A stretch of DNA of 64,000 nt from Pomacea canaliculata (GCF_003073045.1 NC_037599.1:3782001-3846000), one strand, 5' to 3'. Positions 43,881 through 54,710 are shown, numbered from the stretch's first letter. The notes: generated by a model from the letters alone, not told the origin. Program-made: numbers and translations.

Positions 43881-43892
43881 CTCCTTCTTCTC
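43881..43892 (-). promoter_or_regulatory. Histone-downstream-element-like purine tract
   Basis: On minus the tract reads GAGAAGAAGGAG, about 20 bases past the stem-loop at 43913-43928. Replication-dependent histone genes carry such a U7-pairing element at this place. Confidence 0.6.
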
Positions 43893-43912
43893 AAATTTCT
43901 AAAGAACGGGTT

Positions 43913-43928
43913 AGCCCTGAAAAGGGCT
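43913..43928 (-). terminator. Histone mRNA 3' stem-loop of the 44.0-44.4 kb gene
   Basis: On minus the sequence AGCCCT-TTTC-AGGGCT forms a 6-bp stem with a UUUC tetraloop. This is the size and loop of the SLBP-bound stem-loop that ends non-polyadenylated histone mRNAs. It lies about 90 bases past the stop codon. Confidence 0.85.
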
Positions 43929-44019
43929 GTGAGAAATTTGCGGGTCTTTTTTCAGCATTTTCTTAGCTTTACCTGGGTTGTAAGACAGCAAGGCCACAGC
44001 ATCGCGTGTGGTTGGTACA

Positions 44020-44442
44020 TCAGTTCCTCTTCTTCCTTCCCTTGCCGCCCATCTTAGACTTTCTGCTCTTTGACGTGCTGTTCTTTCGTTGCCTGCGGTG
44101 TCGTCCATGTTTTCTGCACACCCGTCGCCGCTGTCGTCGTCGCTTCTGACCTCTCGACGACTTTCTTCCTTTGCCTGTACTGCCCAGCAAACGTTCGGGG
44201 ATCAGCTTGAAGTAGACTTCACACTTCTTGTTGCGGGGCGACGAGTCAGACGCTTTGATGCGTCCTGCCTTGCACGCCTTGTCCATCACCTTGCGAATCT
44301 CTGAGCGCGTCGGCCTCGAGTCCTTGTCCCTGGACAGGAAGCGGTAGATGGAGGAGACGATGGAGCCATTCCGCTCGCCCAGAGATGCTATGGCCGACAT
44401 CAGACGGGCTATCGTCAGCTGCTTTCGCTTCTTGGAGCTCAT
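44020..44442 (-). CDS. H1-like / protamine-like chromatin protein (PL-A)
   Basis: The 140-residue intronless product starts at an ATG in good context (GCACCATGA). Residues about 8-82 form a linker-histone winged-helix domain. SAIASLGERNGSIVSSI corresponds to the first helices of H1, where ERNGS is a typical word, and the domain closes with CEVYFKL. The tail (about 83-140) is very basic with mixed Arg and Lys, for example KRRRQRRR, and contains a cysteine. Both features suit a sperm nuclear basic protein of the protamine-like class, which compacts sperm DNA. The tail is shorter than in somatic H1 and lacks the Lys-Ala-Pro repeats. A TATA box lies about 80 bases upstream and the mRNA ends in a histone stem-loop. 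It faces a related gene 2.2 kb away. A divergent somatic or embryonic H1 is the alternative. Confidence 0.85.
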   Translation of the reverse strand: MSSKKRKQLTIARLMSAIASLGERNGSIVSSIYRFLSRDKDSRPTRSEIRKVMDKACKAGRIKASDSSPRNKKCEVYFKLIPERLLGSTGKGRKSSRGQKRRRQRRRVCRKHGRHRRQRKNSTSKSRKSKMGGKGRKKRN

Positions 44443-44519
44443 GGTGCCACGGGGCTGACTGGCAGCTTTGCTGTTGGCTTCCTCGGGCAGGTAAGACCAG
44501 GTCCACAGCAGACCGTCTG

Positions 44520-44526
44520 TTTTATA
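44520..44526 (-). promoter_or_regulatory. TATA box of the PL-A gene
   Basis: TATAAAA on minus lies about 78 bases upstream of the ATG. A CCAAT word on plus (44544-44548, inverted relative to the gene) lies about 20 bases further upstream, as in many histone promoters. Confidence 0.75.
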
Positions 44527-45053
44527 CTCTCACAACTGACCAGCCAATCAACTCTGGTAATACGCAATTTCCAGGGTAACGGGATCTGTCTCAAAGATGC
44601 ACTGATGGCTGTAGTGTGTTGTCTGGGACACGAACAACCATAGTGACAGAGAGAATTCTCGAACTTTCTTAAATTGTTATTCTATTATATCGCGAGTCAG
44701 CTTTTAACTTTTTCATATTGGGGAAAAAAAAACAGTTTCTAGTGAAAAGATGACTTGGAAACAGTGAGACACAGAAAGGTAAATATTATCGGGCGAAGTG
44801 GAGTTGTGGGGAGGGGGAGGCTTCACTATTACCTGGAGATGGAATCTGCGGTGTATACACCACGTGACTACGTTGCTAGGGGCCAGACCAAGTCACGGGA
44901 ATATGTGTGACGACAGTGTAACTAAGACGTGCACACACACGCCAGAACTACGTCAAGTGTGACGACAGAGTAACTATGACGTGCACACGCCACAAGATTG
45001 GGGAGGGGAGGGAACTGCACATCAAGTAGATGAATATGAGTCGTGCGTTTATT

Positions 45054-45056
<3 letters not shown>

Positions 45057-45092
<36 letters not shown>
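45057..45092. repeat. (ATC)n microsatellite
   Basis: Twelve ATC/CAT units without interruption. Read on plus they give a run of isoleucines in a small chance frame. Confidence 0.95.
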
Positions 45093-45647
45093 TTAGTAAT
45101 TCTTGGTGTTGTCATTCTTGTTGTTAATGTTAATGCAACAAATGTTATGTCAACAGACCATCTTGTAATCTCGCAGGATTCTTCAGTTTTCTTCCTTACC
45201 AAAGATAGCCTCCTCTTCCTTTTATACCAACAGTTCATGAGGTGTGTTGATGGAATATTTCTATCTGCGAAAGTTGGGCCACTGATTGCGAGTTGAGCTT
45301 CCATACAAATGTCACAATGCCTTTCAGACATTTTTTAAAGATTCCATGTAATGGCAAGGCTGCATTCAACGCATATGTTCAGTGTTCCTACTCTTCCATT
45401 GCGCTTAGCTTCCTGCCTGAGTCATTTCTCGTCTCGGGCCGCTGACGCTGATCTTCTCTGCACGTGGCATCTGTTTTATTTAGCTGCTGAGTAGAGTCTT
45501 CCTTATCATTACTTGGAGAGAGAGAGTAAGACTGAGTAGTTATGACCTGAATGATAATGATGCCGCCTTGAGTCTGCCTTTAAAGTTGACGCTCTGTTAG
45601 TAAAGTCCTAAATAAAACATTGTTATTACTACTCTTTTGCCCGAAAG

Positions 45648-46012
45648 TTCTGGCTTATTTTCAGGGGACATCTTATTGTTTTCATGTACAAAAATCTACA
45701 TTTATTCAAGCGTTGATGAAATTTTCAGAGAGCAGACTCTTATCAAACGAAAAGAAAGGTGACTACTTGGACAGTTCAGACACTTCATTATAATTTATAT
45801 TATCATTTATTTTAAGCATTGGTGTAATAATATAATTTATTACTTCATGATTTTATTCCCTCCGTCGCGTATTTCAACAGACAAACGAAATCCGTTCGTC
45901 TGGCGGAGGATCTTAACTTGGATGTATTCGGGGTGCGACATATCACGACTATCCCGAAAAATCATTCTAGGATTCGTTTCGGGTGACGTCTTATTTTCGG
46001 GGAAACGCAATA
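45648..46012 (+). mobile_element. Candidate non-autonomous DNA element (MITE-like)
   Basis: The left end carries GGCTTATTTTCAGGGGACAT and the right end GTCTTATTTTCGGGGAAACG. These repeated TTATTTTC-GGGG words resemble ends of short non-autonomous elements seen in many animal genomes. The A/T-rich middle has no coding region. Boundaries and target-site duplication were not resolved. Confidence 0.3.
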
Positions 46013-46439
46013 TAATTATGTCGTCATAATAAACTATGTTTGGATGTTTTTATGTCACTGTATGAGTCATCAAGAGTCATGGTGACCATTGTCACAAAGC
46101 TCCTTCTCTCTTTGTTGAAGTTTTTTTTTTTTTTTGCTGACTGCCCTTTGCCATCAAATTTCTTCACTTGAATGAAATCTTTCTGGTTGGAATTTGATTG
46201 TTTTCTGAATCTTTTGAGTAAGGGGGGAGGGATGTAGGTCGGGAGACGATGGTGCCATGAGGTTGTTAGGCTACTGGGTCGTGTTGATCTTGCTGCCAGT
46301 CTCGTGGAATCGTCTCTATGGAGCAGCGTCTCCTGGCTAATGTCACGTTGTCCATGCAGAACATCACGTCAGAGAAGCAAGCTACAGTTTCCTGGCAACA
46401 CACCACAACAACCCCACTCTTCACAGCCATCCAAAACTG

Positions 46440-46449
46440 TATATAAAAG
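46440..46449 (+). promoter_or_regulatory. TATA box of the PL-B gene
   Basis: TATATAAAAG lies about 160 bases upstream of the ATG at 46599, implying a 5'UTR of roughly 130 bases. Confidence 0.8.
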
Positions 46450-46598
46450 CCAGCTCCAGACCTAGACGCCACACAACCATCTCAAAGGTCTTTTTTTTTC
46501 CGCCTTGAAAACGAAGAATAGACCGACTGGAGGAGAGACGAAGAGGACGAGAGGTGAACGTTGAAGCGGCACAAGAGAGACGACAGCAGGTCGCAGCC

Positions 46599-47105
46599 AT
46601 GACGGTCCCCAAGAAGAAGCAGCTTGGTCCCGCCGCGTCCTCCCTGCTGATGGAGACTCCCACGGCCGGTCTTCCCCGCAAACTCAACATGTCGCAGGTC
46701 GTGTCCACCATCAGGCAGCTGGGAGAGAGGTCAGGGTCGACCGTGCCGGCCATCAGCGCGGCGATGACCTCCTGCTACTGCGCATCCCAGGACAAGAAGG
46801 AGCTGAAGTGCTTCCTACAGCGGGCCGTGCGCTCGGGCGTCATCCAACGTTCACCTCGCGGCGGTCGCTTCGCACTCAACATGCCACCCATCCGCTCAAG
46901 CAGTCGTCGTTCGACCAGCAGCCACTGTCACCACCATCCCAGACGCAGTGAACGGCGGCGACGACGTAGGAGACGGGGCGACGACGTTCCAGGCGCAGAC
47001 GAAGACGCCGCAGCCGCCGCCGACGAAGTCGCCGTCGCCGCCGCCGCCGAGGACGACGACGAAGCCGAAGACGCCGTAGGCGTAGAAGATATTAACTTTT
47101 CATAA
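46599..47105 (+). CDS. H1-like / protamine-like protein (PL-B), tail frame in conflict
   Basis: I chose the ATG at 46599 (CAGCCATGACG); the frame is open further upstream but has no ATG there. The literal frame encodes 168 residues. A Lys-rich N-terminus (VPKKKQ) precedes a winged-helix linker-histone domain at about residues 30-94 (SQVVSTIRQLGERSGSTVPAI, closing with GGRFALN). It aligns with the sibling gene at 44020-44442. A Ser/His/Arg stretch follows, with eight Arg in a row in SERRRRRRRRG. The literal frame then turns into an Asp/Ala/Glu-rich tail, unlike any sperm DNA-packing protein. The -1 frame of the same bases is almost pure Arg (see 46970-47095). The likely true product is therefore a winged-helix protein with a protamine tail ending at 47095. 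A histone stem-loop follows. Either one base is missing in the assembly, the allele is shifted, or translation is recoded. Confidence 0.85.
   Translation: MTVPKKKQLGPAASSLLMETPTAGLPRKLNMSQVVSTIRQLGERSGSTVPAISAAMTSCYCASQDKKELKCFLQRAVRSGVIQRSPRGGRFALNMPPIRSSSRRSTSSHCHHHPRRSERRRRRRRRGDDVPGADEDAAAAADEVAVAAAAEDDDEAEDAVGVEDINFS
46970..47095 (+). CDS. Arginine/serine protamine tail in the -1 frame of PL-B
   Basis: After a stop at 46967-46969 this frame is open to the TAA at 47093-47095. From 46979 on, 38 codons contain 32 Arg, with Ser at four places, one Gly and a final Tyr. Arg is encoded by CGA, CGC, CGT, AGA and AGG in mixture. Such synonymous mixing points to selection for Arg in this frame rather than to a nucleotide repeat. 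The change of frame would fall at or near the G4 run at 46975-46978, where one added G would join the frames. Arg blocks separated by single Ser or Gly are the hallmark of many invertebrate and vertebrate protamines. Confidence 0.75.
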   Translation, partial: ETGRRRSRRRRRRRSRRRRSRRRRRRRGRRRSRRRRRRRRY

Positions 47106-47168
47106 TCTAAACTTCAAAAATAGATGACCAAAAATATAAAAAAAAACCTCAAAAATTCTGCCTGCCCC

Positions 47169-47184
47169 GGTCCTTTTTAGGGCC
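47169..47184 (+). terminator. Histone mRNA 3' stem-loop of PL-B
   Basis: GGTCCT-TTTT-AGGGCC forms a 6-bp stem (one U-G pair) with a four-U loop, 64 bases after the literal stop and 74 after the alternate-frame stop. It matches the histone stem-loop shape. Confidence 0.85.
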
Positions 47185-47206
47185 ACATGCTTTTCAGGAA
47201 TTTGAT

Positions 47207-47217
47207 CAGAAGAGAGA
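47207..47217 (+). promoter_or_regulatory. Histone-downstream-element-like purine tract
   Basis: CAGAAGAGAGA lies 23 bases beyond the stem-loop, a little further than usual for the U7 snRNA pairing element. Confidence 0.5.
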
Positions 47218-47794
47218 TATAATATAATAATAATAATAGTCATTATTTTTATTATTATATGATTGTCATTATTTTACCCTTCTCCCCAAAACTTTTTTTT
47301 ATTACTCTCCGCTTAGCAATGCTTGTGAACTAACTTTGTTCGTTTCAGCTGTATTTTTCAGTATTTTTCAGCTTTATCTATAATGTGATCAACATTCTTC
47401 TCAATCTTGCATTATACAGATTTTTTTAAAATGTATCTTTGCTAACGGCATGTCGGCTGAAGTCATCGCGTTGTTCATCGTTTTCCATTATAGTCTTTTC
47501 ATTTTTTTTTTTTATCAACTCACAGTTTTAGCTATCTGAATATTATAATGATCAAGTTTTGTAGAATCAAAAAATCTTTGAAAGTAAAAGGCAACGATGA
47601 TGCCAACGAATTACCACTTCGCTTCGCTGGAACTTGCGGCTCCCATTTGAACATCCACATTAATCACATTTTTGGTTTATTAAGGAAATTATAAAAAAAA
47701 GTTGGGCATTTGAAATTAGCTGAGGTTAATTATAGATAGCCCCTCACAATCTGAAGACTCACTTGTTTAAACTTTTTTGAAGTTTTCATTTGAC

Positions 47795-47893
47795 CTGCAG
47801 TTTGGTGGCTGCTGGGATCACCGCGCATTGAGCGCATCTTTGTGATGCGGATACTGGCGCGCTATAAAACTACATCATCATCATCATCAATGT
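47795..47893 (+). mobile_element. Retroposon 3' end with (ATC)n tail
   Basis: The sequence TTTGTGATGCGG, TGGCGCGCTATAAAA and then ATCATCATC is the form taken by tails of dispersed retroposons. It resembles 33685-33755. Confidence 0.4.
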
Positions 47894-48295
47894 TTTGATT
47901 ATTTCGTAGTAAGCTCAACCAGGCAAGCAAAATAACTGTTATGTTGAGATGATGTCCTGGTTAGACAAAGTCTGCTGGCATCTCTGTATATGCCTGCTGC
48001 AAGAATAATAATAATAACAACAACTCTTTGTTATAGCTAAGGAGGAAAAATATTTTTTAAAAAGAGACAATTGCAGAAGGACTGAATCTTCTCTCTGCTC
48101 AAGCATCAGCTGACTTAGACGAATGTGCATTTAAAAATTAATCCCACATATTTCTAAAAATAATAACAAAGTGATCGTTGAGGTTTGTTCTTAAAATACT
48201 CACACAACTCACCATAAGCGCCAACTCCAATCGCCGGCGCCAACTGCACATTTCTGCGGCCTTCCTTCCTTCCGCAAGCGAAATTTCTGGTCGTC

Positions 48296-48452
48296 GACAA
48301 CCCGTCTCTCTGTTGGTGTGTGAGTGAGTGAAATAAATCAGATGGTTTAGGTCCAGTTTGCTATCTACATGATGACAACCCTTCTGTCTGTTAGTGAGTG
48401 AGTGAGAGAGAGAAATAAATCAGATGGTTTAGGTCCAGTTTGCTATCTACAC
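48296..48452. repeat. Tandem duplication of about 78 bp
   Basis: Each unit runs GACAACCC, TCTGT, a GTGAGTGAGTG tract, AAATAAATCAGATGGTTTAG and GTCCAGTTTGCTATCTACA. The units lie at about 48296-48373 and 48374-48452. They are nearly identical except in the TGAG tract, so the duplication is young. Confidence 0.9.
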
Positions 48453-51400
48453 TGTAATGTGCGTGCATGTACATACAATGTATGCGACTGAAAGCAACCT
48501 TGCCAGTCACTATACCCATGACATGATTAATTTTTTCTAACAAATGGTGATAAAAGATCTAATACTGTTTATATATATATATTTTATTCATGTCACTGCA
48601 GTGCTGTGCTCTAATTTATTTTCTCTTTTTTTTCCCCCCGCATACATAATTTCCTCCAAGAGAAATCATTTTCGAAAACTTTTAACCCCCGCCTGAAAAT
48701 TACTCTACATTTCCTTAATTGTTTGTATTAAAAACTTGTATTGTGTCTCAATATTATTGTTTGTCCAGGCCTTCTCTTGTAATGACCACCTCTGTGACAA
48801 CGCCGTGTGAACTAACGGACGGTGCAAGGTCTGTTTACAACCCCAGTTTCTTTAAAACTTCTCGAATGTTCACCCGCACGACTCCTTCCTGTACGAGAAG
48901 GTTTATCAACGATGTTTATGTGACAGCCGCTGTAATTAAGGTCAAGGTAGGGGAGTAGTGAACATTCACATTGTGAACTTGAATTGAGGTCAGTCCGTGT
49001 ATAAGGCTAGGGTAGACGCTAGCACACTGAGTTATTATTTAAACTGAGCAAGGTCTTGTACATATCACATTGCACACCCCTGTACCCTACGAGTTTTTTT
49101 TTTTTCATATGCAAATAAGACAGTTTTAGGTCAGAGGGCAGAGAGCAGCTCCGTGACCTTTGACCGCTACGCGCGCACAAACAAGAACAACAACACTTGA
49201 CGCAGGGAGGCGAGGGGCAGACTTCCTCCGTTACCGGGTGATGGTGAAGTATGTGTGCTATTCTGTGCACGTGTGTGTGTGTGAACGAGAGACAAGTGGA
49301 CAAACCTCACGTCTGCTCGGGAAAGTGTGTGAAGGACAATTAATTAATTATCACTCGCACTAATGAACAGACATCAACTGCTGACGATAGAAAGAAAAAA
49401 TCCACAAAAATGTCAAACTCGTTTTATAGGTCACATAGGGAGTTACCTTTCATCACATCGTTTACTTGATGCTGACAGGTATTTTTAACGAAGAAAATTT
49501 TTAAAATTTAAATGCTTAGACGGAGAGGATGTGTATAATTAGTCAGTCTTATTTCTTTATTCGTTTACTTACCAATTAATAACCGACTTTCCCACCTTTC
49601 AATAAACAAGTCTACTTACTCCCCCGACACACACACACACCTACTATTTCACTGATTGTATGACAAAATATCAACGGGTCTAAGTGAACAGGATTCGTCC
49701 TGTGAACACTTTCATCTTCCTTGTAGCCGCACTTATCTCGTCTCTGTGGCAAGGAAACAACATTTTGAATTTCAACGAGTCGACCTATTTTGTGCCCTCT
49801 GAACTCTTGGTGTTGGCGTGTGACGTGGTGGTGGTGGGGAGGAGAAGGGGTTGTAGCTGTTATCTTGTCGGTGTGTCACCTGACCTGGCTGAAAGATGGC
49901 GTCAGATTTACCCCCGTGGTCGCGCATCCCCTTTACAAACGTGTTTAATAATCGGGAAGAAGAGAAAGCCCTCCTCCACCTCCACCTCTACCCCTGTCCC
50001 CTCCCTCCACACCTATTCAGGTATCAAGGACTGCGCATGCTCCCTGCTGACGTCACTGGACGTACAGGTGAATGGTAGTGGTGGTATTTTCCACCTACCT
50101 TCACCCCTGTCTGCTGGGTCTGCACCTTGACAGGTCAGGTGAGAGAGGTTGTACACACTGATAACGACAGCCACGCTACACCTTGCACTTTCTTTCTTTC
50201 TTTTTTTGGCTGTTGTTGTTGTACCCGGTATCTGTCGGACTCGGCAGCATCACCGTCTGGCGCTGTCTACACATGACGTGGCGAACATCGTGAAGCTGCA
50301 CACGTAAGACAGGAACAGTTCCAATATTAACTGACATATATATGTATGTAGATAAGTGCACGCATTTGTACCCACAAACACACACCAATGCACAGAGTTG
50401 TATTTATAAATGTCAGATTCATTCTCACAGACACACAAAACACATCTTCATCTCAAAGGTTACTTGGATGCAACAGTCCTGTCCATATCCGTAAAAACAT
50501 TTTATTTCTAGAAAGTTTTCTGGGGCAAAGGTCACAACGCCCGCACAAGAGAGAAAGTTTTGTAATGAAAATGCAGGAAGTTTCTGTCTTCCCATCGCGG
50601 ATGTGTAAGAACTGTTTTAATAAACCTACACTTATCCTCCTCATCCAATGTTTCCAGCTCAGCGGGGTGAGCACGAGAGAAGAGGATCGACAGACACAAG
50701 GAGAAGATGATGCTCACATGCATGCTGACAATTAATACAGCTTTAATTTCAAACAGCGGTGCTCATGGGGGAGAGGAAGGGGGATCAGGGGTCTGTATTA
50801 GCCGCAAGCTGTTCCCTCCTTAGCGTGCTTAGCGAACACGTGCAGCTACTACCGACCTCTTGACAAGCACAACAAAAATAAAACAAAATCGTTTTCACGC
50901 AACCTTTTGAAAAAAAACCCTCATAACAACAGAAAATGTAAAATGCGATCAATATTGTCGCTGTTTTCATCTTAGAAAAGGTCTGACGACGGCTTGACAA
51001 ACGGCTGCAGTCATCTAACACTTTCTGTCAAGGTGATGGAAGAGGGGAGATAACCAAGTGTCGGAGTCCAGTCGAGTGACGTCCCCTCGTCAGGTGACGT
51101 TCAAGGACGGGAATGAGCTGTAAACATCTGTCTCTCTCCTCTAAGATAAGCTTATCCCTATCGACTATCGTTAATACGACTGCAGCAAGTGTCTACTGTC
51201 CACGTCATCCACCATTAACAACGTGCACAACGACAACGCTGGTCTGTGTCCATGTTCACTTCATGCATGTGAACAAACACAAACTGCCGGAGATAAACTG
51301 TTGATCGTAGTTATCATTCTTACATTTTTTGTTCAGTGGAAGGGGAGAGAGTATATGGACCTGTGTGTGTGTGTGCATATTCATGATTAAGAAAAAAAAT

Positions 51401-54339
51401 CTTTTGGTTGCTTGGAGCGCGAGTGTCATGGGCGATTATGATGGAGAGACGACGAGAATACAACAGCGACCCTCGCATGTGGAGGGAGGACCAGCAGCTA
51501 CATGCAAAGGCCGCAGGCTGTGAACTAATTGATCACCTGAGACTGAATCATCGGCACGTGACTTGCCCGATATACCGCACTCATGTTTACCATAAAAGAG
51601 ACAGAGAGAGAGAGGGAGGAGAGGAGGAGAGGAGGGGTGGGTATAGGAATTGTGACGGACATCTCGACCTCTCGAGAAACGGTTTCTCAGATGTAAACAG
51701 CTTCAGCGAGAATAAAATAAGCAGCAAGGGTGTGTATGCGAGTGTTTTAACTTTCCAGTGATGTTTTGACTTGAGTTGATGTATTATTCAGGTGCGAGTG
51801 GTGGCTGACTCGGCGGGGCATAAGCGAGAAAGGAAGCCATCATTAATCAGGACTGTCACAACATCTGCCTTCTTGATGCACAGTGGGGAATAAAGGGATA
51901 GAAGAATTATGCACAACAAGCTCTGTCCTTTTAAGAAAAAAAAGGCAAAGAAAGAAACAAAATGAATCAAACTACTGCCTACTGTCAAGTAACAACTGCT
52001 TGTGGCTAATTCCAGGCGCGAGGTCGTTCAGCATCCGACATCTTCACAGAGAGGCTGAGACTTTCTTGCACAATCATCAACATTGACAGTCCAATTATGC
52101 TTCATTTCTTTGTTTTCGTCCTCGTCGTTTGATGGACATCATCTTCTGTAAAAATATAATGTTTTAGGCTCATTCATCTGCGATGCTTCACACTTGTTAC
52201 TGTAGTAGTCGAGACTTTCCACGTGCGGAGTGAGAGAATGATTTACCTGACGAATGGGTGCCAGCCATTGCTGGGTACGGGTACATGCATATTATGCTGC
52301 AAATGGTTTTTATGTTACTCATTCATTACAGGATACATGTTTATTACGAGGAGATTCTAGGTCAAGTTCATTATAGGTTCTCATTCATTATAGGGAACAT
52401 GTTTATTACAGAGTAAGCGATTATGGTAATTACTCTACTTCGTTCGTGAGACAAACAAATGTGTGCCAAGGGATTTGTCATAACATATATTCATCCCCTC
52501 TCCTGCTGACTTAGGCCTTGACAACCGTCTCCATGGAGCCCAGCGGTCGTATGATTTGAATTTATTTGGGGCACAAGTGAGGATGTCCCAGTTCAAGGGC
52601 TTGTATTTTAAGAAGCGAGATTGGGGTTGCTCAGACTGGAGATATGAATTAATTGTAACAAAATTAGTCATTGAAAATCCGCATTGAGTTGTAATAAATG
52701 TTGACAGCTGTGGCTACCTCCAGCTGCCACGTGTTGGTCACCAGCTGAAACATCTTCCTGGGAAATGACAATGAGTCAAACACGTCAGCTCAAGTCTGTT
52801 AAAAATAAAAACGGAAAGGTAAGGAATGAGTCAACGAATGAATGAACGAGTAATGGAAGAGAATGACTGGATCAGTGAATAAATAGCAACGATGGCAAAA
52901 TGAAAGAAAGATTCAGGGATGGTTGTTGTGGTGTCCCGGATGTAGGTGTGACTGGTGTCACACAGTGGTACTAGTGGTGTCACAGACAGTGACTAGTTCA
53001 TGTATGTAACTCTGTGGGACGATGGAATGCTACCCGGTCTTCAACCCTCCGGGTTTTCTGTCAGGACGACCTCACCCTCAAATCCTAACTCAAAAATCTA
53101 TCCAGGGAGGATTTTTAATGACAGTTGTGTCAGGACAAAGATTACAAAAAATCATTTCTTCACGAATAGATTGCTAACGAGTGTAGCATCACAAGAATTA
53201 TATCCCGAGGTCACCACGCCTGAGCACTCGCGAGGTCGGCATGACCTCAGTATGCTTTTTACACCTGACAACGGGACCACATCGACCGCCACCCCGTTCC
53301 GCCCGTTACCACCCACCCAGGAGACCTGACTCATGCCCTCCCCCAGTCACCACCGTTCGAAATGAGAAGCTAACCGCCGCACACCTGGTGACGTAAGCAA
53401 GGCGTGGTGTATCGACACAGGTACAGGTGAATGAAATCATCATCGCATTGGTCTACTTAGGTGACGTCATGTTGCAGGTGTTTCAGTGGCGGGTAGGAAC
53501 AGGGTGGGTATGTGGGCAGGGTGGGGTGTCGTTGGTGGAAGCACCAAGGTCGGGGGACTAATATTGCTGTAATCAATGATGAACTCTCATCATGAAATGT
53601 CAAGGATGTCAGCTTTCTTGTCGTCTTCTCGAATCTTCTCGACTGCAGACAATGGGAATAGAATTTGACTTCTGCTCTTTTCTGCACCCGGGAAAAGTAA
53701 TCGTTCATCTCTGCCTGACACCACCCGCTGTCAGAATAGGTTTTCTCTGATGGTATTGGAATTGTGAAAGAAACACTGGGGATGTATTTATCCTTCTATC
53801 GTCATGTAAAACTAAAACGCATTTTGTCTAAAAATCGACATCTCTGTAGCCAGCACTGTTGCTGAAAATGGTGAAAATCAAAGATGTTTCTTGTTTCGAA
53901 AATGCCAAAACATCGTTAGGTGCTGATGACGGCGGGAACTGTTTTCTGCAGAGAACCTGACAGATTGGTTTTATCCGAACAGAAAAAGATTGTTAATGAC
54001 TTTTACAAAAGAATCATGTTGTGTGTGTGTACGTGTGTGTGTGTGTGAAAGTCATAAGAAACCAATAATTTTGGTGAGCAACAGGAAGGTTCACAACCAT
54101 CTGGTATTCTAGTCCAAGAAAGCCCACATCAGTATTGTGTCAAGTCTCAAAGATGATCCTTGTAACATCTCTGGAGATTTTTATCTTTGTTTAATATTTA
54201 GTCTAGAAATGTATATGTAACTTAAATAATTTAAAGATAAATAATGAGCTTGCTGTTGAAAGAAAATAGAGCACATGCGTGTGCATGCCCGCGCACAAAG
54301 TAAAGTTGTTAAAACTTGTCGGATGTGTTCACAATTTCG

Positions 54340-54413
54340 TGGTTTTGTTTTTGTTTTTGTTTGTTTGTTGTTGTTTTTTGTTTGTTTGTTTGTTTGTTTG
54401 TTTTGTTTTTTTA
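54340..54413. repeat. (GTTT)n simple repeat
   Basis: A long TTTG/GTTTT tract, including seven or so perfect TTTG units near 54379-54402. A similar tract lies at 60486-60514. Confidence 0.9.
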
Positions 54414-54710
54414 ACAATAAGGTTTACATTCGGAAGCAGGTGAAAGTGTCCTCCTACAATTTCTACAAATAGTATTTTAATGTCATCATTGACAAAATTA
54501 GCCGCACACACAATCCAAAGCCAAAAATAAAATCACGTGCGCGCACACACAGACATACACACGTGCACACACACGTGACTGACCAGTCCCACAAGGTTTT
54601 TGTTTGTTGTTGGAGCTTAATAAGCACCAGGCCGAACACCAAGTACCCCACAGGCCAGTAGTATAGGCATGTTGTTTTCACCCCTTATTTGGGGAGCCGT
54701 TTTGGGGAGC

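Larger units (their letters stand above)
44549..46439. other. Intergenic region between the two head-to-head H1-like genes
   Basis: No gene is visible. The region contains an (ATC)n microsatellite (45057-45092), a partial SINE-like piece (about 45415-45515) and a candidate non-autonomous transposon (45648-46012). The histone-type promoters lie at its two ends. Confidence 0.7.
47220..54700. other. Intergenic stretch of about 7.5 kb without a recognisable gene
   Basis: I see no conserved coding region. Features are a retroposon tail (47795-47893), a tandem duplication (48296-48452), TA-rich and T-rich tracts (48567-48590, 49090-49105), diverged copies of ATTCATTA..GG..ACATGTTTATTAC (about 52320-52410) and a long TTTG-type tract (54340-54413). 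A 109-codon ATG frame at 53000-53329 has no recognisable domain. Confidence 0.65.

Noticed and set aside
45030..45296. Frame beginning with a run of isoleucines
   Set aside because: The run is the (ATC)n microsatellite read in frame.
46421..46753. Minus-strand frame over the PL-B promoter and start
   Set aside because: Antisense shadow of the H1-like coding region; the plus strand has TATA, ATG and a conserved domain.
49684..50130. 148-codon plus-strand frame with a hydrophobic beginning
   Set aside because: It starts at GTG, has no ATG in a suitable place and shows no family resemblance. A signal-peptide-like start alone is weak evidence.
53000..53329. 109-codon ATG frame
   Set aside because: No domain, no splice signals of note and average composition; not enough to call a gene.
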